A stretch of DNA of 40,616 nucleotides from Oligoflexia bacterium (GTDB lineage: Bacteria > Bdellovibrionota > UBA1018 > CAIPTA01): the NCBI GenBank assembly GCA_903867855.1, contig CAIPTA010000113.1, positions 1 to 40,616 on the forward strand. The letters run 5' to 3'. A program made the translations under genes and the position numbers. The notes under the pieces were generated by a model. The model saw only the letters and a program-made list of their open reading frames with translations. It did no database searches and was not told where the DNA came from. Within the stretch, counting starts at the first letter, position 1. The number at the start of each line of letters is the position of its first letter. Shown here piece by piece: positions 23,000-31,079 of the stretch.

Positions 23000-25424
23000 C
23001 GAAAGTAGAGCTAGTGCCTGTGGTTAGGCTCGTGGCCGTGGCCTGCAGCTGAATTCCTGAGGTGCCGCTCGCCTCATTCACAGAAAGCCCCGAGAAGGTA
23101 GCCACTCCATTCACATCCAATACCGATGTAGTGCCCGACAATACACAACCTGAGGGAGCGATACAGCTGAGCGTAACGGTGGTGCTATTATCGCTGGAGC
23201 TCAGCGTGCCCGTTGAATCGTTCACATGAACCACTGGCTGCACAGTGAGAGCGGCGCTGGTTACGCTACTCGTAGTGCTCGGCTGCGTGGAGAAAGTGAG
23301 CGTTCCCATCGAGGTTACGGTGAAGCTATTGCTATCCGTGGTGGTGGAGCTCAACGTGGAGGCGCCGCCACTTACTGTAGCCATGAGCACTGCTGCGGAT
23401 TCCGCTGCTCCGAAGGAGAGGCCCGAGAAGGTGGCTACTCCATTCACCACGGTTTGAGTTGTATTTCCAAGCAGCGTGCAACCGCTTGGGTTCACGCAGG
23501 TGAGCGTGACCACAGAGGATTCATCGCTCGTCACTACATTTCCACCGATGTCTTCAATCGCAACTTTTGGCTGAGTGGTGAAGGCCGCACCCGTAACAGT
23601 TGAAGTGGTGTTTGGTTGCACTGTGAATTTTGGATGGTCTGCGTTTCCGAAGCTAGTGATTGCAAAGGCCGCACTGGTTGCGCTGGTTAAACTCGAGGAG
23701 GTGGCCTGGATTGTATAAACACCAGTGTAGTTGATATCAATATCATTAAAGGTAGCAATACCATTCACAGCTGTTTGTGTGAGCGTGCCTGAGGCAGAGC
23801 CTGTGCCGCCCCCTTGCGGTATCGCTGCAATGGTCACAGTATCAGAATTATCATTCGAGCAAATATAACCATTAGCATCGAGGATCTGCACCTTGAAGGG
23901 TGACATGGTTTGGAGCTTCGCTGCTTTTGCCGGTTGAGTGCTGAAAGAAAGTTTCGCAGGCACGGTTCCATTCGAATTTACATAGGTGCTACCGGAGATG
24001 GTGGTAGGGAAGGAAACTGTGTTTGGATTCGTGGCTGTATATAGAAGGTAATAAGTGCCTGCGTCAGTGGCCGGTGTGGCACTTTCTTCAATTTCAAGAT
24101 CAGAGAAGGTAGCGACTCCATTCGTTACGCCAATGCTCGTGGATCCAAGAAGAGTTCCCGCCGTTCCGCCAGTGGAATAGGTGGAGAAGGAAACAGTGAT
24201 CACGGTTGTATTATCAGATGTCGCCACCGCACCTAGGGCATCATAGACAGTTACTTGCGGCTGCGTGGTGAAGGGCACATTAAGGGTATTAGGGGAAGAC
24301 GGCGTTTGCGTAAGTAGGATGCTCGCTGGAACTCCCGATAAGGTGATGGAAATATTTGAGGTAGTGGCGCTGGTGATGCTCGATCCACAAGCGGCGGAGG
24401 GAGCAGCTGTGATTACATAGGCGTTCGTGCCGCCATATTCTGTGTTGATGCGCAGATTGGAACCTGCGAAGGAGGCAACACCTGAGGTGGTTTTCACGCT
24501 GAGTTGATTGCCGAGTAAGGTATCTGCCGCATTAGCGCTCGTGGTGAGTGAGAGCGTTACTACACAAAGATTATTTGAGGTGATTACGTTGCCTTGCGCA
24601 TCCTCTAGAGAAACCACGGGTTGCACCGCGAAGGCAGTATTGGCAGCAGCGGAACTAGATGGCGCCGTAGTAAAGGCGAGCTTCGAAGCCGCGGCAGCGG
24701 TGATCGTGAAAGAACTACTCACGGCGCTGCTAAGGCCTGTGGCGCTGGCTGTGAGGGTATAGGTTCCGGCGAGATCTACGGTCAATCCAACGAAGGTGGC
24801 TAAGCTCGCACCGCCGGTGGTAGTGGCAGTTAGGGTACCGCTCAAGGTGGCACCACTGGCGCTGGTTAAAGAGGCCGTAACCACAGTGCCATCTGAAGAA
24901 GGAATGAGGTTGCCAACATTATCTACGATCTCCACTGCCGGCTGCGTGGCGAAAGCAACTGCGCTCACGCTGGTAGATGAAGGCTGAGTGACAAACTTCA
25001 AGCCTCGTGCAATTTGAGTGAAAGTGATTTGGCTGCCCACTGCGCTTACAGGGGAAGAAATTTCGAGGGTATAAGTGCCTGCAGTATTCGAAGTAATATA
25101 ACAGTTGGCAATGCCAGAATTATTCGTAACTCCGCAAGCGGAGTAAGTAATGGCCGCGTTGGAGTTTGCTGCGTCCACCGCTGTGATCACCGGAGTATAA
25201 TTTGCAAAACCGTAGCCTTGTTTGTCCACGAGCGTAACTGTTACCGCCGTGGTAGTGCCTACTTCACCGCCAGTGCCAGTGATGGAAACATTCGTAAAAT
25301 TACGATTTAAAATCGGAGGGTCTGCTTGGTTGGATTTTTGGAGGGCATCGCAGCCTGCAATTCCGAAACAAAGTAAAAAGCTAAGTAGTAAGCGTCTCAT
25401 TTTCTGACAACGATATTCCATCAT
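22989..25424 (-). CDS. Lipoprotein with about seven tandem Ig-like modules
   Basis: An 811-residue protein. The first ATG at 25424 is preferred, because GGAGG lies 6 nt before it. The lipobox FGIAGC gives lipidated Cys25; Asp26 follows, which in enterobacteria would favour inner-membrane retention. The rest is tandem beta modules of about 100-115 residues, each beginning with a variant of 'L-x-F-x-T-Q-P-S' (for example KLAFTTAPSSSAAA, KLSFSTQPAKAA, TLTFSTQPSTTSS), a strand 'Q-P-x-V-x-x-x-D-x-x-G', and 'G-V-A-T-F-S-G-L'. These match bacterial Ig-like (invasin/Big-type) repeats. It probably forms a rod on the cell surface or in the periplasm, possibly for adhesion. Ser/Thr-rich composition is typical. 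Confidence 0.8.
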   Translation of the reverse strand: MMEYRCQKMRRLLLSFLLCFGIAGCDALQKSNQADPPILNRNFTNVSITGTGGEVGTTTAVTVTLVDKQGYGFANYTPVITAVDAANSNAAITYSACGVTNNSGIANCYITSNTAGTYTLEISSPVSAVGSQITFTQIARGLKFVTQPSSTSVSAVAFATQPAVEIVDNVGNLIPSSDGTVVTASLTSASGATLSGTLTATTTGGASLATFVGLTVDLAGTYTLTASATGLSSAVSSSFTITAAAASKLAFTTAPSSSAAANTAFAVQPVVSLEDAQGNVITSNNLCVVTLSLTTSANAADTLLGNQLSVKTTSGVASFAGSNLRINTEYGGTNAYVITAAPSAACGSSITSATTSNISITLSGVPASILLTQTPSSPNTLNVPFTTQPQVTVYDALGAVATSDNTTVITVSFSTYSTGGTAGTLLGSTSIGVTNGVATFSDLEIEESATPATDAGTYYLLYTATNPNTVSFPTTISGSTYVNSNGTVPAKLSFSTQPAKAAKLQTMSPFKVQILDANGYICSNDNSDTVTIAAIPQGGGTGSASGTLTQTAVNGIATFNDIDINYTGVYTIQATSSSLTSATSAAFAITSFGNADHPKFTVQPNTTSTVTGAAFTTQPKVAIEDIGGNVVTSDESSVVTLTCVNPSGCTLLGNTTQTVVNGVATFSGLSFGAAESAAVLMATVSGGASTLSSTTTDSNSFTVTSMGTLTFSTQPSTTSSVTSAALTVQPVVHVNDSTGTLSSSDNSTTVTLSCIAPSGCVLSGTTSVLDVNGVATFSGLSVNEASGTSGIQLQATATSLTTGTSSTFAIP

Positions 25425-25509
25425 CGTGTGCCTCCAAACACTACTAGTGTCACCTGTTTCGGGGAGTTTTTACAGCAAAGAAATAGAGTTTTTTCTAACC
25501 TGGCAGCGG

Positions 25510-26661
25510 TTAGGGGAAATACTGGATAGAAAGACCTGCCTGATCAAGTTCGTCCGCTGTTATCCAGAAGTTCCCGGGGTCGCTATCACACTTGCGATAA
25601 CCCTCGCAGCGCTTTCCTAAAGAATCTCGAATAAGATATTGGCATTGGCCATCAAAAAACTTGCGCTGAATTATGGAAGAAGAGTGCACGGTTTGAGCTT
25701 TCATTTCCTCGCTCGCGGAGGAAGTTAGCAGGGCGGGTAGGCTGTAGGTAAGACCCACGATTTGGCCACTTTCTAGTTTGGCGTCTATGGTAGTGAGCAG
25801 TTGGCGCCCATGCCCTGGCTTCGAGGCAACTTCTTCGATCGGATGAGGCAGGTTTTTAGGAATAGAAACTGGATTTTTACAGCTCATTTTTTTCATCCAA
25901 AAGATGGCCTCTTGGGAGTCCTTTGCCCTTCTTAATATGGCTAGCACAGTGGGAATATCTAGGCCTGGAAACATAAGTTGGGCACTCATGGTCATATCGC
26001 AGCTTATGGCTGGATCTCTGCCGCTTAGCTCATAGCTATCTAGTTTATTTAGCACTACTGAGAGCTTTGCAGAGGCCTGTTGATTCAAACTCGATGCTGT
26101 CACTTTCTGTGGATGGAGACGAAAAAATTCATCGTCCAACTGATCGGAATGAAATTCAGCTTCGCTGCAAATCGTGCCTGCTGTTTCGGCATCGCTAATG
26201 GCGTTAATCAAGTAACCGCCCTTCAAATCAGACCATGGGAGCGGACCTTGTCTACCATTCAAATTTTCCTTTTGTGCATAATAGAGCGAGGCGATGGCGG
26301 CGGCTGAAACACGAGAGCCAAGCTTCTGGGTGAGCATATCGGCCGCGGTAAAGGCAAAACACCAACCCGTGCCCGATTGATTTCGTATGGGGCCGAGTAG
26401 GCTGCGAGGATCGGCCGTGGTATTGCAGGAAGTTTGATCGTGAGGCCGCAAAATATCTGGCCCCTTCGCAAAAATGTGGGCTCCCGGTTCCACAGCCTTG
26501 GAAAATTGTTCCGATTCAGGGAGAGAAGAAAGATTTTCTTCTGCGGATTCCTCCTCCTGCACGGCGCTTTCAACGGCGAGGGAGCGGCCCGGTTTATGAG
26601 TTGGCGCACCAAATCCTACGCTTGGAATTAAAATCAACAGAGTGAATGCGATTAATTTCAT
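25510..26661 (-). CDS. Secreted papain-like (C1) cysteine peptidase, second paralogue
   Basis: A 383-residue protein with a signal peptide (to about residue 19) and an acidic pro-region. The papain-like core begins at RPHDQTSCNTT; Gln95 (oxyanion hole) and Cys101 (nucleophile) lie in IRNQSGTGWCFAF, His326 in TVHSSSIIQRKF, and the third residue is Asp346 in LIRDSLG where papain has Asn. Cysteines in QCQYL, RCEGYRKC and elsewhere suggest disulphides. It should cleave peptides outside the cytoplasm, but substrate and activity are inferred. It is the last gene of a three-gene minus-strand operon; the small secreted gene ends 3 nt before its ATG. Confidence 0.82.
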   Translation of the reverse strand: MKLIAFTLLILIPSVGFGAPTHKPGRSLAVESAVQEEESAEENLSSLPESEQFSKAVEPGAHIFAKGPDILRPHDQTSCNTTADPRSLLGPIRNQSGTGWCFAFTAADMLTQKLGSRVSAAAIASLYYAQKENLNGRQGPLPWSDLKGGYLINAISDAETAGTICSEAEFHSDQLDDEFFRLHPQKVTASSLNQQASAKLSVVLNKLDSYELSGRDPAISCDMTMSAQLMFPGLDIPTVLAILRRAKDSQEAIFWMKKMSCKNPVSIPKNLPHPIEEVASKPGHGRQLLTTIDAKLESGQIVGLTYSLPALLTSSASEEMKAQTVHSSSIIQRKFFDGQCQYLIRDSLGKRCEGYRKCDSDPGNFWITADELDQAGLSIQYFP

Positions 26662-26664
26662 GAA

Positions 26665-27072
26665 TCAATCCTCCTCGCGCATGAAATCTAGGAGGCTAGG
26701 AATGTCCACGAAGGATTGATCTGCCTCGAACAGGCAGCGATCCATCTTTACCCACTTTTTTCCACTCCAAATATCCAGGAGCTGTGGTTTGCCGCCATAG
26801 ATATAGCAAAGCTTAAATCCGGGGGAACCGAACTGGCCCTGGAGTTTTTCTTCTGGCACCTGCAAATCAGTTTTCTGAACGGCAATACAATTTTCATCTG
26901 GATAGCAATTGAGTGAGAGCAAGGAGAAATCCTCCCCGTCAAAACAATAGGAAGCATTTTCGATCACCTCTTTGCCACCCCGATGGAAACGAAACTTTCC
27001 ATTTTTGGTGCAGTTCATTTTCGCTTGCGCTAAAAAAGGTATAAATAAAAATAGTGTAATTAAAAATTTCAT
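26665..27072 (-). CDS. Small secreted protein between two peptidase genes
   Basis: A 135-residue protein with a Sec signal peptide (MKFLITLFLFIPFLAQA) and a mature part of ~118 residues with six cysteines (near 21, 43, 56, 62, 89 and 113). The sequence is beta-rich (KFRFHRGGKEVIENASYCFDG, FKLCYIYGGKPQLLDIW). I do not recognise a family. Its ATG overlaps the stop of the upstream papain-like peptidase gene by 4 nt, and its stop lies 3 nt before the ATG of the second peptidase gene, so all three are tightly coupled. By analogy with staphopain/staphostatin operons it could be an inhibitor or folding partner; that is conjecture. Confidence 0.75.
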   Translation of the reverse strand: MKFLITLFLFIPFLAQAKMNCTKNGKFRFHRGGKEVIENASYCFDGEDFSLLSLNCYPDENCIAVQKTDLQVPEEKLQGQFGSPGFKLCYIYGGKPQLLDIWSGKKWVKMDRCLFEADQSFVDIPSLLDFMREED

Positions 27073-28343
27073 TTGAAGTATTGAATCGAGCCAACGTAAT
27101 TTTTGATATCCTCTTCTGTGATCCAGAAGTTTCCGTCCTTATCACAGGGACGGTCGCTCACGCAGCTGCGCCCGTGGGTATCCCGCACCAGATATTGGCA
27201 TTTTCCATCCGTAAATTTACGGCCAACAATTGTGGAGGCGTGCGGTTCCTTTCCTGCTGTATATTTGCTTCCCAAGTTAAACGGGCCATAGTTATACGAA
27301 ATTCCTAGAGCTTGCCCGCGGTTTAGGTTTGCATCAATATTGGCCATGAGGGTTTGCCCTTCCCCTTCCTTCGCGGTTTCATCCACAATATTCAAATCTT
27401 TCGGCACAGGGATGGGGTTTCTACAGTCAAGTTGCCTTAGCCAATTCAGCACGCTCAAGGCATCATCCCCATCCTTTAGGGCTGCGATCAATGTGGGGAG
27501 GTTCAACATCGGAAACATTTCTCGTAGGTCGTTAGCGGCGGTGCAGGTGATATCGCTGTTTTGCAATTTATTGCTAACGGCATCGTTAATATGCCGAAAG
27601 TAATCTTTGTCGAGAATCTGCACGCGATTGAGGCGCGATGAAATATCCTCTCCTGCTTTGAGGGGTTTCGCTAGGTAGGCCTGGGAAAAGTCATCCGGCA
27701 TTTCGGCCTCCGAACAAATATTTCCGCGATGGGCAACGGCCGCCATGGCATAGGCAGTGGAACCGCCTGCCCAATCCGCCATTTGGCTGCTGGGAATTTT
27801 GGACTGCTGAACGATTCCGTTCTGTTGATAGTAGAGAATACTTAAGTCCATCATGGAAACTCGCTTGCCTAATTTCTGGGAAAGTAAATCGGCGCCAGCT
27901 TCCGCGAAACACCAGCCAACTCCATCTTGGTTTCTTAAATCGCCAAATTGAGGGCGCATATCCACGGTGCTGCAAGAGGCTTGATCATGAGGCGAATAGT
28001 CCGCCGAGCCTTGCGCTGCAATTCTCAAGGTTTCCTTATCAGGAGAGAAATCACTCATAGTGGCGCGGAGAGAGGACGATTGCATTCGTGGAGCGTTCGC
28101 ACTGATATTGGCATTCAAGCTAGCCAATTGGGTATCACTCAAGGGGTGGGCCGTAACGATCACTGGTTCCACCGTCGGGATTTCCGCTTCCTCTGGTTTT
28201 ACCAGGATCACTCTCGGATGATGGTGCCGGCGATGATGGCGGCGATGATGGTGGAAAGTTGGGGTTGGGGCGGATTCGGCCAGCGCGAAACTCGGCAGCA
28301 ACAGGGTGGCAATTAGTAGATGAAATAAGGGCTTGTTATTCAT
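27069..28343 (-). CDS. Secreted papain-like (C1) cysteine peptidase with His-rich linker
   Basis: I use the ATG at 28343 (MNNKPLFHLLIATLLLPSFALA, a clean signal peptide), giving 424 residues; an upstream in-frame start would put a 25-residue extension before the signal. Right after the signal is a His/Arg run (about 30-44: 10 His, 5 Arg) that could bind metal. The papain core: Gln139 and Cys145 in LRNQDGVGWCFAEAGAD, His368 in EPHASTIVGRKF, and Asp388 in LVRDTHG replacing the usual Asn. It shares PHDQ-S-C, QKLG-RVS, LYY and the C-terminus GNFWIT...SIQYF with the downstream paralogue. It is the first gene of the operon. Confidence 0.85.
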   Translation of the reverse strand: MNNKPLFHLLIATLLLPSFALAESAPTPTFHHHRRHHRRHHHPRVILVKPEEAEIPTVEPVIVTAHPLSDTQLASLNANISANAPRMQSSSLRATMSDFSPDKETLRIAAQGSADYSPHDQASCSTVDMRPQFGDLRNQDGVGWCFAEAGADLLSQKLGKRVSMMDLSILYYQQNGIVQQSKIPSSQMADWAGGSTAYAMAAVAHRGNICSEAEMPDDFSQAYLAKPLKAGEDISSRLNRVQILDKDYFRHINDAVSNKLQNSDITCTAANDLREMFPMLNLPTLIAALKDGDDALSVLNWLRQLDCRNPIPVPKDLNIVDETAKEGEGQTLMANIDANLNRGQALGISYNYGPFNLGSKYTAGKEPHASTIVGRKFTDGKCQYLVRDTHGRSCVSDRPCDKDGNFWITEEDIKNYVGSIQYFK

Positions 28344-28582
28344 AGGTTTTTGGATCCTTTTTCCTGCTATTCTTATCGTCCCAACGGGAAATTCCCTTGA
28401 GTTGACGCAGGGATTCACTGGCGGAATGTGATAAGTATTGGATATTGTTTAATTAATTTGTGATTCCGAAAAAGCGAAAGAATAGGTCCGCGAAACGCAA
28501 AAAAACGGCAATTCCCATTCCGATTCGAGGGTTTATGGGGTAGTTTTGGGGGGAGAGTTAATTAGGAATAGAGGAATTGGAA

Positions 28583-29125
28583 ATGGGCATTGAACGGCCA
28601 GACAATCCGCGCTGTCTAATCCCGGAAGAACGCTTGCGTTTTCGGGTAAAGGAATTAGCGAAGGAAGTAGAAGAGTATTACCAAGGCAAAGATCCCGTAG
28701 TGGCGATCTGTGTTTTGAAAGGTGCCTTTGTATTTTATTCGGATCTGATTCGTTCCATCGATTTGCCCATGAGCTGTGATTTTCTCGGACTATCGAGCTA
28801 TGGCAATCGTCCGAAAAATTCTGGAGAATCCAAGATCACTTTGGATCTCACGAATTCCATTGCTGGCAAACACGTTTTGCTCGTGGAAGACGTGGTAGAT
28901 TCCGGCACTACTTTGCAGTTTCTCCTCCAAAGTTTAGCGGCTCGCAAACCAGCGAGCTTGAAAGTTTGTACTCTATTCTTAAAACCGCATACCCTGCGCT
29001 CACCCTTTGAGATCGATTTTGTTGGTTTTCAAATTGGCGACGAGTATGTGGTTGGCTATGGCATCGACTATGCCGAGCGCTATCGCGGACTCTCCTATAT
29101 CGGAGCTGTAGAAAGACCGTTGTAG
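28583..29125 (+). CDS. hpt: Hypoxanthine phosphoribosyltransferase
   Basis: A 180-residue protein from the ATG at 28583, which is placed 7 nt after GAGGA; the TTG two codons earlier would be too close to the ribosome binding site. The PRPP-binding motif VLLVEDVVDSGTTL (98-111), the flexible-loop Ser-Tyr (LSSYG) and the VLKGAFVF segment near 45 are all in place. It salvages hypoxanthine (and often guanine) to IMP/GMP in the cytoplasm. Length and order match the family. It lies divergent from the papain operon, with about 240 bp between start codons. Confidence 0.94.
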   Translation: MGIERPDNPRCLIPEERLRFRVKELAKEVEEYYQGKDPVVAICVLKGAFVFYSDLIRSIDLPMSCDFLGLSSYGNRPKNSGESKITLDLTNSIAGKHVLLVEDVVDSGTTLQFLLQSLAARKPASLKVCTLFLKPHTLRSPFEIDFVGFQIGDEYVVGYGIDYAERYRGLSYIGAVERPL

Positions 29126-29230
29126 ATTATTAATTGTAGACCTGGAGAAATGCTCCATGGTCAAGGCGCCTCGCAATTGAGGTAACGCAGAGCTTGGATT
29201 TTTATTCAAGTCGACTAGAAGGGATTTTTT

Positions 29231-30241
29231 ATGATTATCAATAGCAGCGCTCCTACGCGCATCGATCTTGCTGGCGGCACCACAGATATTTGGCCGCTAT
29301 ACTTATTTCACAAAAACGCACGCACGGTAAACGTAGCCATCGATCAACGAGCAAAAGCGAAAGTCGAACAAGTGGCAGGCAATGCCATTGAGATCCGCTC
29401 CGAAGATCAGGGTTCGAGCTATCGCTTGCCTTCCATCGACTACGCAGAGGATGTGGAGCCTGGTCATCCCCTAGAGCTCATCATTCGCTTGCTTGCTTTC
29501 TTTAAGCCAACGGGTGGATTGAATATCAATACTTCCTGCATGAGCCCTGCTGGGGCGGGTCTTGGTGGATCTTCTGCTTTATCGATCGCCCTTGTGGGTG
29601 CCTTCAATGCGCTTATCGGTGGCAAACACTCTCGCGAAGAGTTGCTCACCATCGCAAAAAACGTAGAAACCCAAGTGCTCCGTATTCCTGCTGGCGTGCA
29701 AGATTATTATCCTGCGATGTACGGCGGTTTGAACTCTGTGCTACTCGAAGTAACGGGCGATTCCGTGCTTCGTCACTCCCATATTCTCACTCACCAAATC
29801 GAATCTCGCTTGGTGCTCGTGTATAGTGGCAAAAGCCGCAATTCTGGCGCGAACAACTGGGAAATCATGAAGGCCTATTTGGATGGCAATAAAGAAGTGC
29901 AAGCGCACTTGCATGGCATTCAAGATGCAGCCGCGGATTTAGAAGTTTGCTTGAAAACAGGGCGCTTCGATGAAGTGGCTCGAGCGATTGAGTATGAGAT
30001 GGAGCATCGTCGTTTGCTAGCTCCTGCGATCACTACACCAGAGATTGATGAGATGATCACGTTCTCGAAGGCGAATGGGGCAAAGGCCGCAAAAATTTGT
30101 GGTGCAGGCGGTGGTGGCTGCGTGATGTTCTGGACAAGCCAAGCCGATAAGCATCCGCTCATCAAAAAGCTCCGCGAGAAAGACGTGAAAGTGATTGATT
30201 TCCACGTGGACTCCGAGGGCTTGAGCGTTGCCTCCTACTAG
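29231..30241 (+). CDS. GHMP-family sugar kinase, heptose-7-phosphate kinase type
   Basis: A 336-residue GHMP kinase with the three family motifs: substrate motif 1 SAPTRIDLAGGTTD (6-19), ATP-binding motif 2 SPAGAGLGGSSAL (105-117) and motif 3 KICGAGGGGCVMF (about 287-299). The motif 1 form and length match HddA-type D-glycero-D-manno-heptose 7-phosphate kinases and L-fucose-kinase-like enzymes. With hldD elsewhere in the window, a role in heptose activation for LPS is the best guess. AAGGGA precedes the ATG. Its 3' end overlaps the start of a DUF429 gene by 14 nt. Confidence 0.82.
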   Translation: MIINSSAPTRIDLAGGTTDIWPLYLFHKNARTVNVAIDQRAKAKVEQVAGNAIEIRSEDQGSSYRLPSIDYAEDVEPGHPLELIIRLLAFFKPTGGLNINTSCMSPAGAGLGGSSALSIALVGAFNALIGGKHSREELLTIAKNVETQVLRIPAGVQDYYPAMYGGLNSVLLEVTGDSVLRHSHILTHQIESRLVLVYSGKSRNSGANNWEIMKAYLDGNKEVQAHLHGIQDAAADLEVCLKTGRFDEVARAIEYEMEHRRLLAPAITTPEIDEMITFSKANGAKAAKICGAGGGGCVMFWTSQADKHPLIKKLREKDVKVIDFHVDSEGLSVASY

Positions 30242-31079
30242 GAAATATGTAGGCCTCGAACTTGGGGGTAGCAAGAGCTCTAGAACTGCCGTTGTAGTTT
30301 TAGATTGCTACCCACAAGATAAAAAAGTTTTTGTTTCCGCTCTCCACTCTCGATTGCAAGCCAGTGATGATCAATCCGGCGATGAGATCCTCCTCGAACT
30401 CCTGAATAAATTTGAAGCTAAAACTATCGCGGTAAATGCGCCGCTTAGCTTCGCTCCTTGTGTGCAATGTCGATTAAGCTGCCCTGGGGTGGAGAAATGT
30501 ACAGTGCCTCAAGTGGCGTGGATGCGCGAGGAGATGGACCGCAATAAGCTCGGACTGCCTTCTCCCTATACTCAGCGTGCTGCGGATATTTTGTTGCGTG
30601 GACAATGGCGCAAGGAATTTAGTGAAATTCCCTTAGAAGATACGATGGGGGCGGGGCGCGCACCACTAGCATCGCGTATGAATTATCTGCAGCGCCATAT
30701 TCGATGTAAGAATTTACTGGAAGTAAATCCGCGCTTGGCGCTCGCCAATTTTCAAGATGAGTTTGAGATTAGTGCCCGCGAATTGCGCCGCTATCGTGAA
30801 ATCGAAGATGGAGTGGAGCAAAGAACAGCTATTTTAGAACGCATCAATTTGCTGCCTAGAGATGAGCGCGTGGCTAAACTTTTTTTGTATAATTCAGATT
30901 TGATTCGTTTGGCGAAAGATCTTTCGGCATTCGACGCCTTTATAAATGCGTTAGTGGCAATGTATGCAGATTTTGGCTTGGCACAGAATGCGGCCTACGA
31001 TGAGAGCTGGGGTGTGTTAGCAGTGCCCGTGCGCCGCCCGCGCCGCCGCCAGATCCTCGTGAGCGGTGATTACTCATGA
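30228..31079 (+). CDS. DUF429 family protein (RNase H-like fold)
   Basis: A 283-residue protein starting at TTG 30228 inside the preceding kinase gene, with GAGGG about 8 nt upstream. It shows the DUF429 pattern: an opening strand VGLELGGSK with following turns, a conserved central region with Cys residues (FAPCVQCRLSCPG), a Glu/Asn/Pro site (LLEVNPRLALANF) and the C-terminal helix SAFDAFINALVAMYAD. DUF429 proteins are predicted RNase H-like nucleases or ATP-binding proteins of unknown role. It is translationally coupled at both ends (ATGA overlap with the oppA-like gene at 31076), which ties it to the sugar kinase and importer operon. Confidence 0.75.
   Translation: MPPTRKYVGLELGGSKSSRTAVVVLDCYPQDKKVFVSALHSRLQASDDQSGDEILLELLNKFEAKTIAVNAPLSFAPCVQCRLSCPGVEKCTVPQVAWMREEMDRNKLGLPSPYTQRAADILLRGQWRKEFSEIPLEDTMGAGRAPLASRMNYLQRHIRCKNLLEVNPRLALANFQDEFEISARELRRYREIEDGVEQRTAILERINLLPRDERVAKLFLYNSDLIRLAKDLSAFDAFINALVAMYADFGLAQNAAYDESWGVLAVPVRRPRRRQILVSGDYS

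Noticed and set aside
28344..28418. 25-residue extension before the signal peptide of the first papain-like peptidase
   Set aside because: It would place a hydrophilic segment ahead of a clean signal peptide; the ATG at 28343 is the better start.
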